DNA of 64,000 nucleotides, from contig JACQBA010000009.1 of assembly GCA_016194745.1 (NCBI GenBank), positions 124,001-188,000 of the forward strand. The letters run 5' to 3'. This stretch comes from Elusimicrobiota bacterium. Lineage in GTDB: Bacteria > Elusimicrobiota > Elusimicrobia > UBA1565 > JACRDR01. Every line of letters begins with the position of its first letter. The stretch's first letter is position 1. Position numbers and translations under genes: made by a program. The notes beneath the pieces were generated by a model that saw only the letters and a program-made list of their open reading frames with translations, did no database searches and had not been told where the DNA came from. This document shows positions 49,480 to 57,724 of this stretch, piece after piece.

Positions 49480-49485
49480 TACACT
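49480..49485 (+). promoter_or_regulatory. -10 box TACACT, 10 nt before ATG 49496
   Basis: TACACT is followed by 10 nt and the start codon; the leader would be at most a few nucleotides and carries no clear ribosome site. Confidence 0.4.
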
Positions 49486-49495
49486 GATACGTGGA

Positions 49496-51088
49496 ATGAA
49501 GGCCTATGCGCTGATTCTAGTCCTCGGCGTCGTCGCGGGTCAAAGCCGGGCCGCGCCGCTCGTTCCCCGGCTCGACCAGGTCACGAACGCCGTATTCGAC
49601 GGCGCGCCGGAGCCCCCAACCGTCCAACTCGTGCAGCCGGTCGCCTGGGAGCGCACGTTCGGACCCGGCGCGATGCGGCCTCAGCGGCCGCCCGAGCTCC
49701 AGCAGGAGCAGTTGGGACGACTCATCCAGCGGATCATCGACATCGACCGCGCCGTCGGCGCGACCTTGACGTTCGGCAGGACGAGCGGGAGGCTCGACGA
49801 TCCGCGGATCAACCGGCTCGTCATGGGGATCTTCGAGATGGGCGTCCACTCCGCATACGCGATCCCGACCCGGTCGGACGGCACCAACCGCGCGAGCTGG
49901 GACTCTCTCCTGCAGCGTCTCGGCGAGGTCGCCGACTCCGAATACCGACGCACGCGCAACTGGGACGCCGCGGTCGACAGGATGATGGCCGAGGGCTGCA
50001 AGGCGCTCGGCGATCCGCATTGCCGCTACTACACACCCGAGCAGTACTCGCAGCACCTTCAGCAGATGAGAAGCCAGCGCTCCCTGCTCGGCGTCGAATT
50101 CCGCGCGACGACTCAGGGCGCGGAGGTGGTCAGCATCGTGCCCGACAGCGGCGCGGCAAACGCGTCGCCGCGCCTGGAGCCGGGCGACATCCTGACCTTC
50201 GTCGCCACGAGCCGCGGCGAGATTCCCTTGGCGGGCCAAGGGCTCGAGGCGATCGCGGGGATTCTGCGCGACGGCTCATCCTCCGGCGCCGTGACGGTGC
50301 GCTTCCTCCGCCGCGGGCGGCCCATGACCACGTCGATCAACCGTTCCGACGTCAGGGTCGCGAACTGGCTGGCGAGGATGATCGAGGGGACGCGCATCGC
50401 CTATCTCTACCTCGCGAGCTTCAGCGACGAGCTCGATCCCGGGGACGAGAACCCGACCGACATGCAGCTCCCCCCGGCGACGCTCGACTTCTCCCGCCCG
50501 CACAACCTCCCCGTGGCGCGCGCGATCATCGCCAGGCTCTCCCAGCTCCACGCCCAAGGCGCGCAGGCGGTCGTCATCGACCTTCGCCAGAACCCCGGAG
50601 GCATGGTGGACATGGCGACGCTCCTCACCTCCGAATTCTTGCGCCGCGGGCAGAGCATCGTGCGCTTCTTCCACCAGGACATGCTCGAGCAGGAGTTCGT
50701 CGCGAAAGAGGACGGCAAATTCCTGCGCATGCGAGTCGCGATCCTCGTCGACGGCAGGTCGGCGTCCGCGAGCGAGATCCTGGCCTGCGCGCTCCAGGCG
50801 CACGACCGCGCGTTCCTCGTCGGCTCGCGCACCTATGGTAAGGACACCCAGCAGATCGTCCTGCCTCAGGTGCCCGACAACCAGAGGGCGATGGTCGTCA
50901 CCGAAAACCGAAGCGTCTGCCCGAACGACCGCCCCGTCGGTCCGCTCACGCCCAATTTCCCGATGGCGGACTCCAACATCGCCCCGATCCTATCGGCCCT
51001 CGACGTGGAGATGCGGACCGGGACGAAGGTGTTCCCCCCGCCTCCCGATCCCGTCCTGCAGAAAGCCGTCGCCGAACTCTCGCGCTGA
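49496..51088 (+). CDS. Secreted S41 (C-terminal processing) peptidase
   Basis: A 530-residue protein with a short signal peptide (MKAYALILVLGVVAGQSRA). A helical N-terminal part is followed by a PDZ-like segment (VVSIVPDSGAANASPRLEPGDILTFV) and the S41 catalytic domain: DLRQNPGGMVDMATLLTSEF, Ser424 in DGRSASASEILACAL and Lys449 in RTYGKDTQQ. It resembles the preceding S41 gene in layout but differs in sequence throughout, so the duplication is old. Expected to process periplasmic substrates. Confidence 0.92.
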   Translation: MKAYALILVLGVVAGQSRAAPLVPRLDQVTNAVFDGAPEPPTVQLVQPVAWERTFGPGAMRPQRPPELQQEQLGRLIQRIIDIDRAVGATLTFGRTSGRLDDPRINRLVMGIFEMGVHSAYAIPTRSDGTNRASWDSLLQRLGEVADSEYRRTRNWDAAVDRMMAEGCKALGDPHCRYYTPEQYSQHLQQMRSQRSLLGVEFRATTQGAEVVSIVPDSGAANASPRLEPGDILTFVATSRGEIPLAGQGLEAIAGILRDGSSSGAVTVRFLRRGRPMTTSINRSDVRVANWLARMIEGTRIAYLYLASFSDELDPGDENPTDMQLPPATLDFSRPHNLPVARAIIARLSQLHAQGAQAVVIDLRQNPGGMVDMATLLTSEFLRRGQSIVRFFHQDMLEQEFVAKEDGKFLRMRVAILVDGRSASASEILACALQAHDRAFLVGSRTYGKDTQQIVLPQVPDNQRAMVVTENRSVCPNDRPVGPLTPNFPMADSNIAPILSALDVEMRTGTKVFPPPPDPVLQKAVAELSR

Positions 51089-51109
51089 GCCTGTCGGACG
51101 CGTGTTTTG

Positions 51110-51115
51110 TATACT
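51110..51115 (+). promoter_or_regulatory. -10 box TATACT, 11 nt before ATG 51127
   Basis: A near-consensus -10 box with an 11-nt gap to the start codon of the small membrane protein; nearly leaderless. Confidence 0.5.
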
Positions 51116-51126
51116 CTGGCCTGAGA

Positions 51127-51459
51127 ATGCTCACTCTGGTCTTCTTCTACTTGGTGCTGCCGTTCATCTTCGCGGGCTTCGCGATCAAGTTCTTAAAGCG
51201 CCATCCCGCGCGCTGCCCTTCCCCGAAGCTGCTGGAGACTCTGTCGGCGGATCCGATCGAGAAGAAACACTTCCGCGCCGTCCGCGTGGAGGGGCCGCTC
51301 GAACAGGAGAATGCCGCGTTCAGCTCGCTCGGGGACTTCGAGGGCCAGATCGAGGCCGTCGACGCGATCTATCAGGCCCGCTCGAGCGATCGAAGGGCGG
51401 GCGCGAGCCGCACGTATCTCGTCTTGAACCATAAGGGCGAGATCCTCCAGCAGATCTGA
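51127..51459 (+). CDS. Small membrane-anchored protein of unknown function
   Basis: A 110-residue protein with one N-terminal membrane helix (MLTLVFFYLVLPFIFAGFAI) and a soluble domain of about 85 residues (LSADPIEKKHFRAVRVEGPL, LGDFEGQIEAVDAIYQAR, SRTYLVLNHKGEILQQI), probably alpha/beta. No family recognised. It sits between two S41 peptidase genes in the same direction, each with its own promoter; a regulatory or adaptor role for the proteases is possible but speculative. Confidence 0.7.
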   Translation: MLTLVFFYLVLPFIFAGFAIKFLKRHPARCPSPKLLETLSADPIEKKHFRAVRVEGPLEQENAAFSSLGDFEGQIEAVDAIYQARSSDRRAGASRTYLVLNHKGEILQQI

Positions 51460-51555
51460 GTCACCTTTCGTAGGCCTTCCTTCCCAACTCTGCGGGTCCG
51501 AAATCCCTCGTCCGACTGCCCCTCTTGGCCGATGGAGTCCCGTCGGCGGCCCGCC

Positions 51556-51561
51556 TATAAT
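51556..51561 (+). promoter_or_regulatory. Consensus -10 box TATAAT, 6 nt before ATG 51568
   Basis: A perfect TATAAT followed by TCAGGT and the start codon, no ribosome site between. The best single example of the leaderless arrangement in the window. Confidence 0.65.
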
Positions 51562-51567
51562 TCAGGT

Positions 51568-53925
51568 ATGAACGCTTCCCGGACCCTCTCGTTCGCTTTT
51601 GCCGCGGTACTTTCCGCGCAGTCCTTCGGACCCGTCGCGCACGCTCAAGTAGCCGAGATTCCCGCGCGGGCCGCACACCCCGGCTTGGCCGCGGGCGCGT
51701 TCACGGGCGCGTCGGCTGCCGCGGCGCTCGGCGGCCCCTCCCTCCAATCGACATCGTTAGGCGGGGCGGAGTCCTTCGCATTGACCGCCTCGCTCGCGCT
51801 CGCCTCCGCGCAGCTCTCCCCGACGCAGCTCGGCGCGCCGACGATCGCGGCCGCCCCCTTGCGGACGCTGCCCGGCGTCGAGACGCAATCCCTTTCCATC
51901 GGCCGCTCCGCGGCGCTCTCGGCGTCGCCCGCCGCGAGGACGCAGCCAGGCGGCATCGCTTCCGCCGGAGCCGAGACGAGCCGCATCTCCGGAATGGTGT
52001 CGGCCGCGCTGTCCGCGGCGGGATCCATCCCCGGCGCGAGCGCCGCCGGCGCGTGGACGCTCGGCGGGAGCCTGCAGCGCTTCCTCAATGGCGAGCGCGG
52101 CGATGACGCCCCGCCGCCCGCGGGAGACGACGGCGGCAAGGGCCAGCCCTTGGACCAGGAGCTCATGCAGCGGGCGCTCACCCAGGTCTACGAGGTGTTC
52201 ACCGGCCACTACGCGCCCGAGGAGTTCAAGCTCAAGGAGCGCGGCGTCGATTTTCGAAAGGAGTACCGGAAGGCGAAGCGGCGGGTGAAGAAGATCCCGG
52301 CCTCGCTCTCGCCCGTCGACAAGCTGCACGCCTTCCAGTCCGTGCTCGCGGATTTCGTGGCTTCCGCGCAAGACTACCATGCGACGATCGTGTTCTATTC
52401 CAGCGAGCAGGCGACCTTGCCCTTCATGGCGCTCGGCACGGGCGACGCCTACGTCATCGCCTACGTCGATCGCACCGCGCCCGGGATGGCCGAGGCCGAC
52501 TTCCCCTTCCAGCCGGGCGACGAGATCGTCGAGTTCGACGGTAAAAGGACCGCCGACACGGTGAAGGCGTTGACGCGCGCCCCCAACATGGCCGCGACGG
52601 ACGACTATCTGGGCTCCGTCCGCCTGACGAGCCGGCCGCGGCGCCTCGGCTTTGACGTCCCGCAGGGCGACCTGCGGCTCAAGATCAAGATGCGCGACGG
52701 CAAGACGCACGAGAAGACCCTCACGTGGAATTACACGCCCGAGCTCCCGCGAGCCCCCGTGCTCCACGGCAGAAGCACGTTGGTCGGGGTCAACACGGGC
52801 GGCGACTCGTCCTTCGGCGGGCCGATCGCCGACGCGGCCGTCGACTTGAAGCCCGCCGACCCCGCGCTCGCGCGGGCCCGGCAGCTCCTGCGCCAATTCG
52901 TCCCCTTGACCTGGGCGCACCCGAACCTACCCCTGTTCCAGGAGCAGGCGCAGCTGGCGTCGGACAACGGGCACATGCTCAGCGCGAAGAACTCCTTCGT
53001 CAAGATGCCGGGCGAGGTCGTCTTCGAGCTTCCGCCGGAGGCCGCCGAGAAGCTGCCCTTCGTCGTGCGCGTCCATCAGACGGCCGACGGCAAGAAGCTC
53101 GGCTACCTGCGGATGCCCGACTACCTGGCGGGCGGAGACGCCCGAGCCGCGTCCAAGATCCTCGAGGCCGTCATCAAGGAGTTCGAGAAGAATACCGACG
53201 CCCTCGTCATCGACCAGGTCAACAACGGCGGCGGGAACATGTTCTTCATGAACGAGCTCGCCTCGATGCTCGTGGACAAGCCGGTGCCGACGCTCAAGCA
53301 CCGCGTCATCCTCGAGGGCGGCGACGCGGAGCTCGCGCGCATGATCCTCAAGGAAGCGGGCAACGCGGTGATGAAGGACGCCTTCGAAAAGGCCATGCTC
53401 GAGCTCTTCTCGGGACGGGGATCGAAGGCCGCGCCCGGCGTGGCCGGGCTCATCGAGTACGCCAAGCAGATCGTCGAGGAGATCACGGCGGGCCGCCAGC
53501 CGTCGAACCCGCTGCACCTCTTCGGTGTCAAGGAGGTCACGCCGCACGCCTCCGCGCGCTACACCAAGCCCGTCCTCCTCCTCGTCAATCCGGCCAACTT
53601 CTCGGCGGCCGACTTCTTCGCGGACTTGATGAAGCGCAGCGGCCGCGCGAGGATACTGGGCATCGGCCCAAAGATGGCCGACGGCAAGATCCGCACGGGC
53701 GGCGCCGGCGGCGCGGTCAAGGAGACCTCGTTCCTCAGCCAGTTCTACCTGAAGACCATCGCCTATACGTGGACGATCGCGGTGGGTCCGGGCCTCGAGA
53801 ACCGGGCGGTCGAGGCGGACGCGGAGTACTACTGGACCGCGCAGGACTTCCGCGATGGCTTCCTGGGGCTCGCCGATCGCATCTCCGCGTGGGCGAGCGG
53901 AAAGGACGCCGTACCGCAGGGCTAG
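51568..53925 (+). CDS. Secreted S41-family-like protease with a long Ala-rich N-terminal extension
   Basis: A 785-residue protein (start ATG 51568) with a signal peptide (MNASRTLSFAFAAVLSAQSFG) and an Ala/Ser-rich low-complexity stretch to about residue 180. A helical part, a PDZ-like segment (APGMAEADFPFQPGDEIVEFDG) and an S41-type domain follow, with VIDQVNNGGGNMFFMNELASML matching the strand-and-NPGG element. The nucleophile element is ANFSAADFF with Ser679 instead of GGSASASE, so the catalytic Ser position is kept but its surroundings are changed; a Lys lies in GPKMADGK. It may be an active divergent member or a substrate-binding relative. Confidence 0.82.
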   Translation: MNASRTLSFAFAAVLSAQSFGPVAHAQVAEIPARAAHPGLAAGAFTGASAAAALGGPSLQSTSLGGAESFALTASLALASAQLSPTQLGAPTIAAAPLRTLPGVETQSLSIGRSAALSASPAARTQPGGIASAGAETSRISGMVSAALSAAGSIPGASAAGAWTLGGSLQRFLNGERGDDAPPPAGDDGGKGQPLDQELMQRALTQVYEVFTGHYAPEEFKLKERGVDFRKEYRKAKRRVKKIPASLSPVDKLHAFQSVLADFVASAQDYHATIVFYSSEQATLPFMALGTGDAYVIAYVDRTAPGMAEADFPFQPGDEIVEFDGKRTADTVKALTRAPNMAATDDYLGSVRLTSRPRRLGFDVPQGDLRLKIKMRDGKTHEKTLTWNYTPELPRAPVLHGRSTLVGVNTGGDSSFGGPIADAAVDLKPADPALARARQLLRQFVPLTWAHPNLPLFQEQAQLASDNGHMLSAKNSFVKMPGEVVFELPPEAAEKLPFVVRVHQTADGKKLGYLRMPDYLAGGDARAASKILEAVIKEFEKNTDALVIDQVNNGGGNMFFMNELASMLVDKPVPTLKHRVILEGGDAELARMILKEAGNAVMKDAFEKAMLELFSGRGSKAAPGVAGLIEYAKQIVEEITAGRQPSNPLHLFGVKEVTPHASARYTKPVLLLVNPANFSAADFFADLMKRSGRARILGIGPKMADGKIRTGGAGGAVKETSFLSQFYLKTIAYTWTIAVGPGLENRAVEADAEYYWTAQDFRDGFLGLADRISAWASGKDAVPQG

Positions 53926-53926
53926 G

Positions 53927-54982
53927 CTAGCGCGCGATCGGCAGCGGCAGGCCCGCCTTGGGCTGCGCCTTGTTGTAGTCCTCGCCGACCAAGGCCGCGA
54001 CGGTGGCCGCGATCTGCGACTGCGTGACGCGCTCGGCGTTCTTGCGCTCGCCCAAACCGGCGACGCCGGGGCCCATCGCGGCGATCCAGATGTTCTCCGC
54101 GCCGTCGATCTCGGCCCAATGCTCCGTCCACTTCGGGCCGTTGCCGCGCCCGTGGTCGGTCGAGACGATGAGCGTCGTCTTGCCCTTGTACTCCTTCATC
54201 GACTGGACCGTCTCCCACAGTTCCTTGAGGAAGCCGTCGACGCGGCGCGCGGCGAGGAGATAATCGCCGTACTTGTTCTCGTGGGCGAACTCGTCCGTCT
54301 CGCCGAACTGGATGTACAGCACGCGCGGCTTATGCCGCTTGAGGTAGGCGAGGGCGGAATGATGGGTGAAGCTGTCGAAGGGATTATCGCGCCAGATGAG
54401 CGCGGTGTCGCGCCTCAAGTCGTTGATCGCCTTCTCGCGCTCCGTCAGGTCCTTCTCCCGGATGGGCTCCTCGGCCGCCAGGATCGGGAGCTTGCTGCGC
54501 TCCCGATTCAGGATGAACGGCAGGACGTCCCACGTGCCGACCGCGGCGACTTTTCCCTGCAACCCGGGGCGGCCGTTCAGCCACTCGAGGACGCTCACGT
54601 TCGGATTGGGCTTCTTGTCGTTGGAGTCGATGGAGGCGTCGGGGAAGCCGGTCAACAGCTCCTGATAGCCGGGATAGGAGAATTTCTTGCCGTTGGTGAC
54701 CTGCGCGACGCTGCCGGCCTTCTGGTTGCCCCAGAGCTGGCCCTGCTTGGCGACCACGTCCCATAGGAACGGCATCATCGCCCGCCGACGCTCCTCGGGA
54801 GTGTCGCGCCAGAAGCGCTCTTTGAGATAGGCGTCCTGGAGGTCCATGCGCTCGTCGTTGGCGCCGCCGAAGATCTCCTGCCAGCGCATGCCGTCCGTCG
54901 TCACGTACAGCACGTTCTCCGCGGGCCCCGCCGCGAACGCCGGCCCCGTCCACACCAGCGCCAAAATCAACAGTCGGTTCAT
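53927..54982 (-). CDS. Secreted alkaline-phosphatase-superfamily metalloenzyme
   Basis: The start is set at ATG 54982, where an extended -10 box lies 7 nt upstream, giving 351 residues with a signal peptide (MNRLLILALVWTGPAFA). The superfamily's metal ligands are visible: NVLYVTTDGMRWQEIFGG at the start of the core, QFGETDEFAHENKYGDY (Asp and His) and TTLIVSTDHGRG (Asp-His) towards the end, with TEHWAEIDGAENIWIAAMGPG after it. Members are phosphatases, phosphodiesterases or sulfatases; the residue after the first Asp that serves as nucleophile is not certain here, so the substrate class is open. Converges on the S41-like gene with a 1-nt gap. Confidence 0.82.
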   Translation of the reverse strand: MNRLLILALVWTGPAFAAGPAENVLYVTTDGMRWQEIFGGANDERMDLQDAYLKERFWRDTPEERRRAMMPFLWDVVAKQGQLWGNQKAGSVAQVTNGKKFSYPGYQELLTGFPDASIDSNDKKPNPNVSVLEWLNGRPGLQGKVAAVGTWDVLPFILNRERSKLPILAAEEPIREKDLTEREKAINDLRRDTALIWRDNPFDSFTHHSALAYLKRHKPRVLYIQFGETDEFAHENKYGDYLLAARRVDGFLKELWETVQSMKEYKGKTTLIVSTDHGRGNGPKWTEHWAEIDGAENIWIAAMGPGVAGLGERKNAERVTQSQIAATVAALVGEDYNKAQPKAGLPLPIAR

Positions 54983-54989
54983 GCGCGGC

Positions 54990-54995
54990 ATCATA
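54990..54995 (-). promoter_or_regulatory. Extended -10 box (TGC-TATGAT), 7 nt before ATG 54982
   Basis: Minus-strand TGCTATGAT followed by 7 nt and the start codon with no ribosome site; leaderless pattern. Confidence 0.55.
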
Positions 54996-55062
54996 GCAGA
55001 ATCGGCCGTTTTCACGATAGACGGCGCAGGGAACTAAAACGACCCAAGGTCGTATCTATCAG

Positions 55063-56907
55063 ATGCCTCTCTCGCGTTTGGGCCGGCCGACGTTCCTCGC
55101 CCTACTCCTCTATATGTGCGCAATCGGCGTCTGGCGTGCAGCGGCGCCGCCGCCCGGGCCGCCGCCGGAATGCCCGGACGAGGGCCGATTGTACCAAGGG
55201 CGCGCGCGCGTCGAGTCGCCGGTGCGGCAAGGGACGCGGGCTTCGGTCGTAGTCGGCCTGGAGGGACGCGCCCGCGCGCCGCGGGCCTTGGCGTTCTTGC
55301 CGGACGCGGCGTCGGCCGAACGCCTGCGGGTCGGAGAGGAGATCGAGCTCCGGGGAGTGCTCCGCGCGCCCCGCCGCAAACGCAACCCGGGTGAGTTCGA
55401 CGAGCGGCGCTGGCTCGAGGACCGCGGGGTGGCCTGCATCCTACGCGTCGACCGACTCGACGCGGCGGTCGGCTCGAAGCGGCGCTGGCGGGACCTTCCC
55501 CAGGCCTGGGCGGAGGAGGTCCGGCGGTCCATCCGGGAGATGCTGGTGCGCACCTATGGTCCGGTATCAGGCCCCCTCATCGCGGCGATCGCGCTCGGCA
55601 GCACGGAAGGCTTGAGCCCCGCGCTCGTCGAGGCGATCAAGGACGCGGGCGCCTTCCACCTCATCGTGCCCTCGGGCACGAACGTCGCTTTCGTGCTGGG
55701 CTTCTGTCTCTGGCTCGCGGCGGCGGCGGGGCTGCGCGGCGGCCTGCGCTTGGCGCCGCCCTTGGCCGCCGCGGCCTTTTACGGGCTGATCGTCGGAGCG
55801 GACCCGCCCTACCTTCGCGCGCTCCTGTGCGCCGCGGTCGCGGTCACGGCGAAGCTGCTCGACCGGCAATACGACCTTTTCCAGGCGCTGACGCTCTCGG
55901 CGGGGGCGCTGCTCCTCTATTGGCCTCGGATGCTGTTCCACATGGGATTTCAGATGAGCTACCTCGTCCTCTTTTCGTTCCTCCTGGCGGAGCCCGATCG
56001 CCTCGCGCCGGCCGCCTGGCCTCGCTGGGCGCGCCTTGGGGCCGGGCTCGTCGCCACGAACCTCGTCGCCCAGCTTTCCCTCCTTCCGCTGCTCGCCTCC
56101 ATCGGCGGCACGTTCTCGGCCGGAGGGATCCTCGCCAACGTGCTCCTCGTGCCGCTCTCCGGCCTCCTGCTCGGCGCCGCCTTTGCGCTGTGGCTGCTTT
56201 CCTTCCTGCCGGTCCCCTCTCTTTTCTCCGCGGCCGCGGCGGCGGCGGGACTCGTCATCCGCGGCTTCGAGGGGACGTGCTTCGCCTGCGCCGCCCTCCC
56301 GGGCTCGGCGGTGCGCCTGGCGCCGATGGGCGCGGCCGCCGCCGCCGCCCATTACGAGATGTTCCTGGCCGCGTGCCTCTGGCGGCGGCGCGCCGAGGGC
56401 GCGTGGGTCCCACGAGCCGCGCGGGCTCTCGCGGTCTCGGGCCTTCTCCTCGCGCTCGTCTCCTGCGCGGCCGCGCGCGCCGGACGCCGCGAGCTGCGCG
56501 TCCTGTCGCTGCGCTACGACGGCGGAGGCGCCAGCCTGGTCCGATTCCCCGACGGTACGCGCTGGCTCGTGTACGCCTCCGGCCCGCCCGCGGCGGTCGC
56601 GCGCGCGCTGCGTGCGCGGGGCGTGAGACGGCTCGAGCGCATCGTCTTCCTGCTTCCCCGCCGGGGGTCTCCCGACGACTCCTGGGCCGCCCTCGCGTCG
56701 CTTCAGCTCGCCGAGGATTCCTCGGTCTGGGCCGGACCCGAGCCGCTCGTGATCGCGGACGGCCGCGTCCGCATGCGCTTCGACGCCGAGGGCCCGCGGC
56801 TCTTCGTCGACACCGCGGAAAGCGTCCCATTCGCGATGGCGCTCGCCGACGGCGCGGTCGAGGCAGCCATCGACGGCGAGAGCGCCCGCGTGCGCCCCGC
56901 CCGCTAG
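55063..56907 (+). CDS. ComEC/Rec2-family DNA-uptake channel with degenerate C-terminal domain
   Basis: A 614-residue protein. An N-terminal membrane helix is followed by a soluble OB-like segment (LRVGEEIELRGVLRAPRRKRNPGEFDERRWLEDRGV) typical of ComEC, then the competence domain with about eight membrane segments. In ComEC the first core helix usually reads HLLAISGxHV; here it is FHLIVPSGTNVAFVLGF. The C-terminal domain (about 485-614) has the position but not the HxHxDH metal site of the metallo-beta-lactamase domain. It is therefore probably a channel without nuclease activity, as in many short ComEC variants. It would carry single-stranded DNA across the inner membrane. Confidence 0.88.
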   Translation: MPLSRLGRPTFLALLLYMCAIGVWRAAAPPPGPPPECPDEGRLYQGRARVESPVRQGTRASVVVGLEGRARAPRALAFLPDAASAERLRVGEEIELRGVLRAPRRKRNPGEFDERRWLEDRGVACILRVDRLDAAVGSKRRWRDLPQAWAEEVRRSIREMLVRTYGPVSGPLIAAIALGSTEGLSPALVEAIKDAGAFHLIVPSGTNVAFVLGFCLWLAAAAGLRGGLRLAPPLAAAAFYGLIVGADPPYLRALLCAAVAVTAKLLDRQYDLFQALTLSAGALLLYWPRMLFHMGFQMSYLVLFSFLLAEPDRLAPAAWPRWARLGAGLVATNLVAQLSLLPLLASIGGTFSAGGILANVLLVPLSGLLLGAAFALWLLSFLPVPSLFSAAAAAAGLVIRGFEGTCFACAALPGSAVRLAPMGAAAAAAHYEMFLAACLWRRRAEGAWVPRAARALAVSGLLLALVSCAAARAGRRELRVLSLRYDGGGASLVRFPDGTRWLVYASGPPAAVARALRARGVRRLERIVFLLPRRGSPDDSWAALASLQLAEDSSVWAGPEPLVIADGRVRMRFDAEGPRLFVDTAESVPFAMALADGAVEAAIDGESARVRPAR

Positions 56908-56997
56908 TTCAACCCGCGTTCAGAATCGCGGCAGGCGCTTTTCAGCCGCATCCGGCACCATGCACGGGATGGCTCACCCTCGGAGAGGAGACAGTCG

Positions 56998-57660
56998 ATG
57001 ACCGTTCAAGAGAAGATCGCGATCCTGGCCCTAGTCGTCGCGGCGAGCTCGGCAGCTCATGCCCAGGCGGCGCCGCAGCAAGGGGGGACGAAGCCGAGTC
57101 TTTCCTACTGCAAGCGCCTGCAGCAGCAGGGCTATAAGATAAGCTGTCCGGAAGACAAGCGACCGGGAGGCGATCCCAAGCCCAAGACCTACTGCGACGT
57201 CCGGAACTACAGTCCGAGGGCGTGCTCCAAGTTCGAGAAGGACACGCTCTCGTGCTCGCAGACCGACGAGAGGACCCTCCGCTTTTGCTACGTCCAGAGC
57301 GGCGCGGAAGCTCCGTCGTTTCGATTCCGCGGATGGGAGCATGATCCTTACACCGGCGCGAACACGCCTCGCACGTTCAACTCCGCCGAGGCAGCCGCGG
57401 CGGCGAGCCGAACGTTCGACGACTACCTAAAGCGGATCGGCGCCGTCCGCTGGAGGAGGGACCAGCGCCCTTCCGAGAGCGGCCTCAATCGCGGGATCGA
57501 CGAGCTGATCCAGAGCGCCGTCGGCCGGCGCGGCCGTCAGCCCGGCGGCGGGATCGATTCCGTCCGGGTCGAGGACCCGGACAAGGCGCTCGAGTTCTGG
57601 ACTCCTGAGCGCATGCGCGAGGCCGTCGACATCACGATCATCACCCGTCCCGTGAAATAG
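56998..57660 (+). CDS. Secreted cysteine-containing protein of unknown function
   Basis: A 220-residue protein with a strong ribosome site (GGAGAGGAG) and a signal peptide (cleavage near AHA-QAA). The first 110 residues hold seven Cys (SYCKRL, ISCPED, TYCDVRN, RACSKF, LSCSQT, RFCYVQ and none later), suggesting disulfides. The C-terminal half is helical with FDDYLKRIGAVRWRR. It does not share the WIC cysteine pattern, so it is a separate family. It is located between comEC and the second hybrid kinase. Confidence 0.7.
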   Translation: MTVQEKIAILALVVAASSAAHAQAAPQQGGTKPSLSYCKRLQQQGYKISCPEDKRPGGDPKPKTYCDVRNYSPRACSKFEKDTLSCSQTDERTLRFCYVQSGAEAPSFRFRGWEHDPYTGANTPRTFNSAEAAAAASRTFDDYLKRIGAVRWRRDQRPSESGLNRGIDELIQSAVGRRGRQPGGGIDSVRVEDPDKALEFWTPERMREAVDITIITRPVK

Positions 57661-57710
57661 GGACGCGGTCGAGGGCGGGGCGACGCCTGGCGGCATCCAG
57701 CTCCTCCGTA

Positions 57711-57716
57711 TATACT
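57711..57716 (+). promoter_or_regulatory. -10 box TATACT, 8 nt before ATG 57725
   Basis: TATACT is followed by 8 nt and the ATG of the hybrid kinase with no ribosome site; leaderless pattern. Confidence 0.55.
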
Positions 57717-57724
57717 CATTGGCG

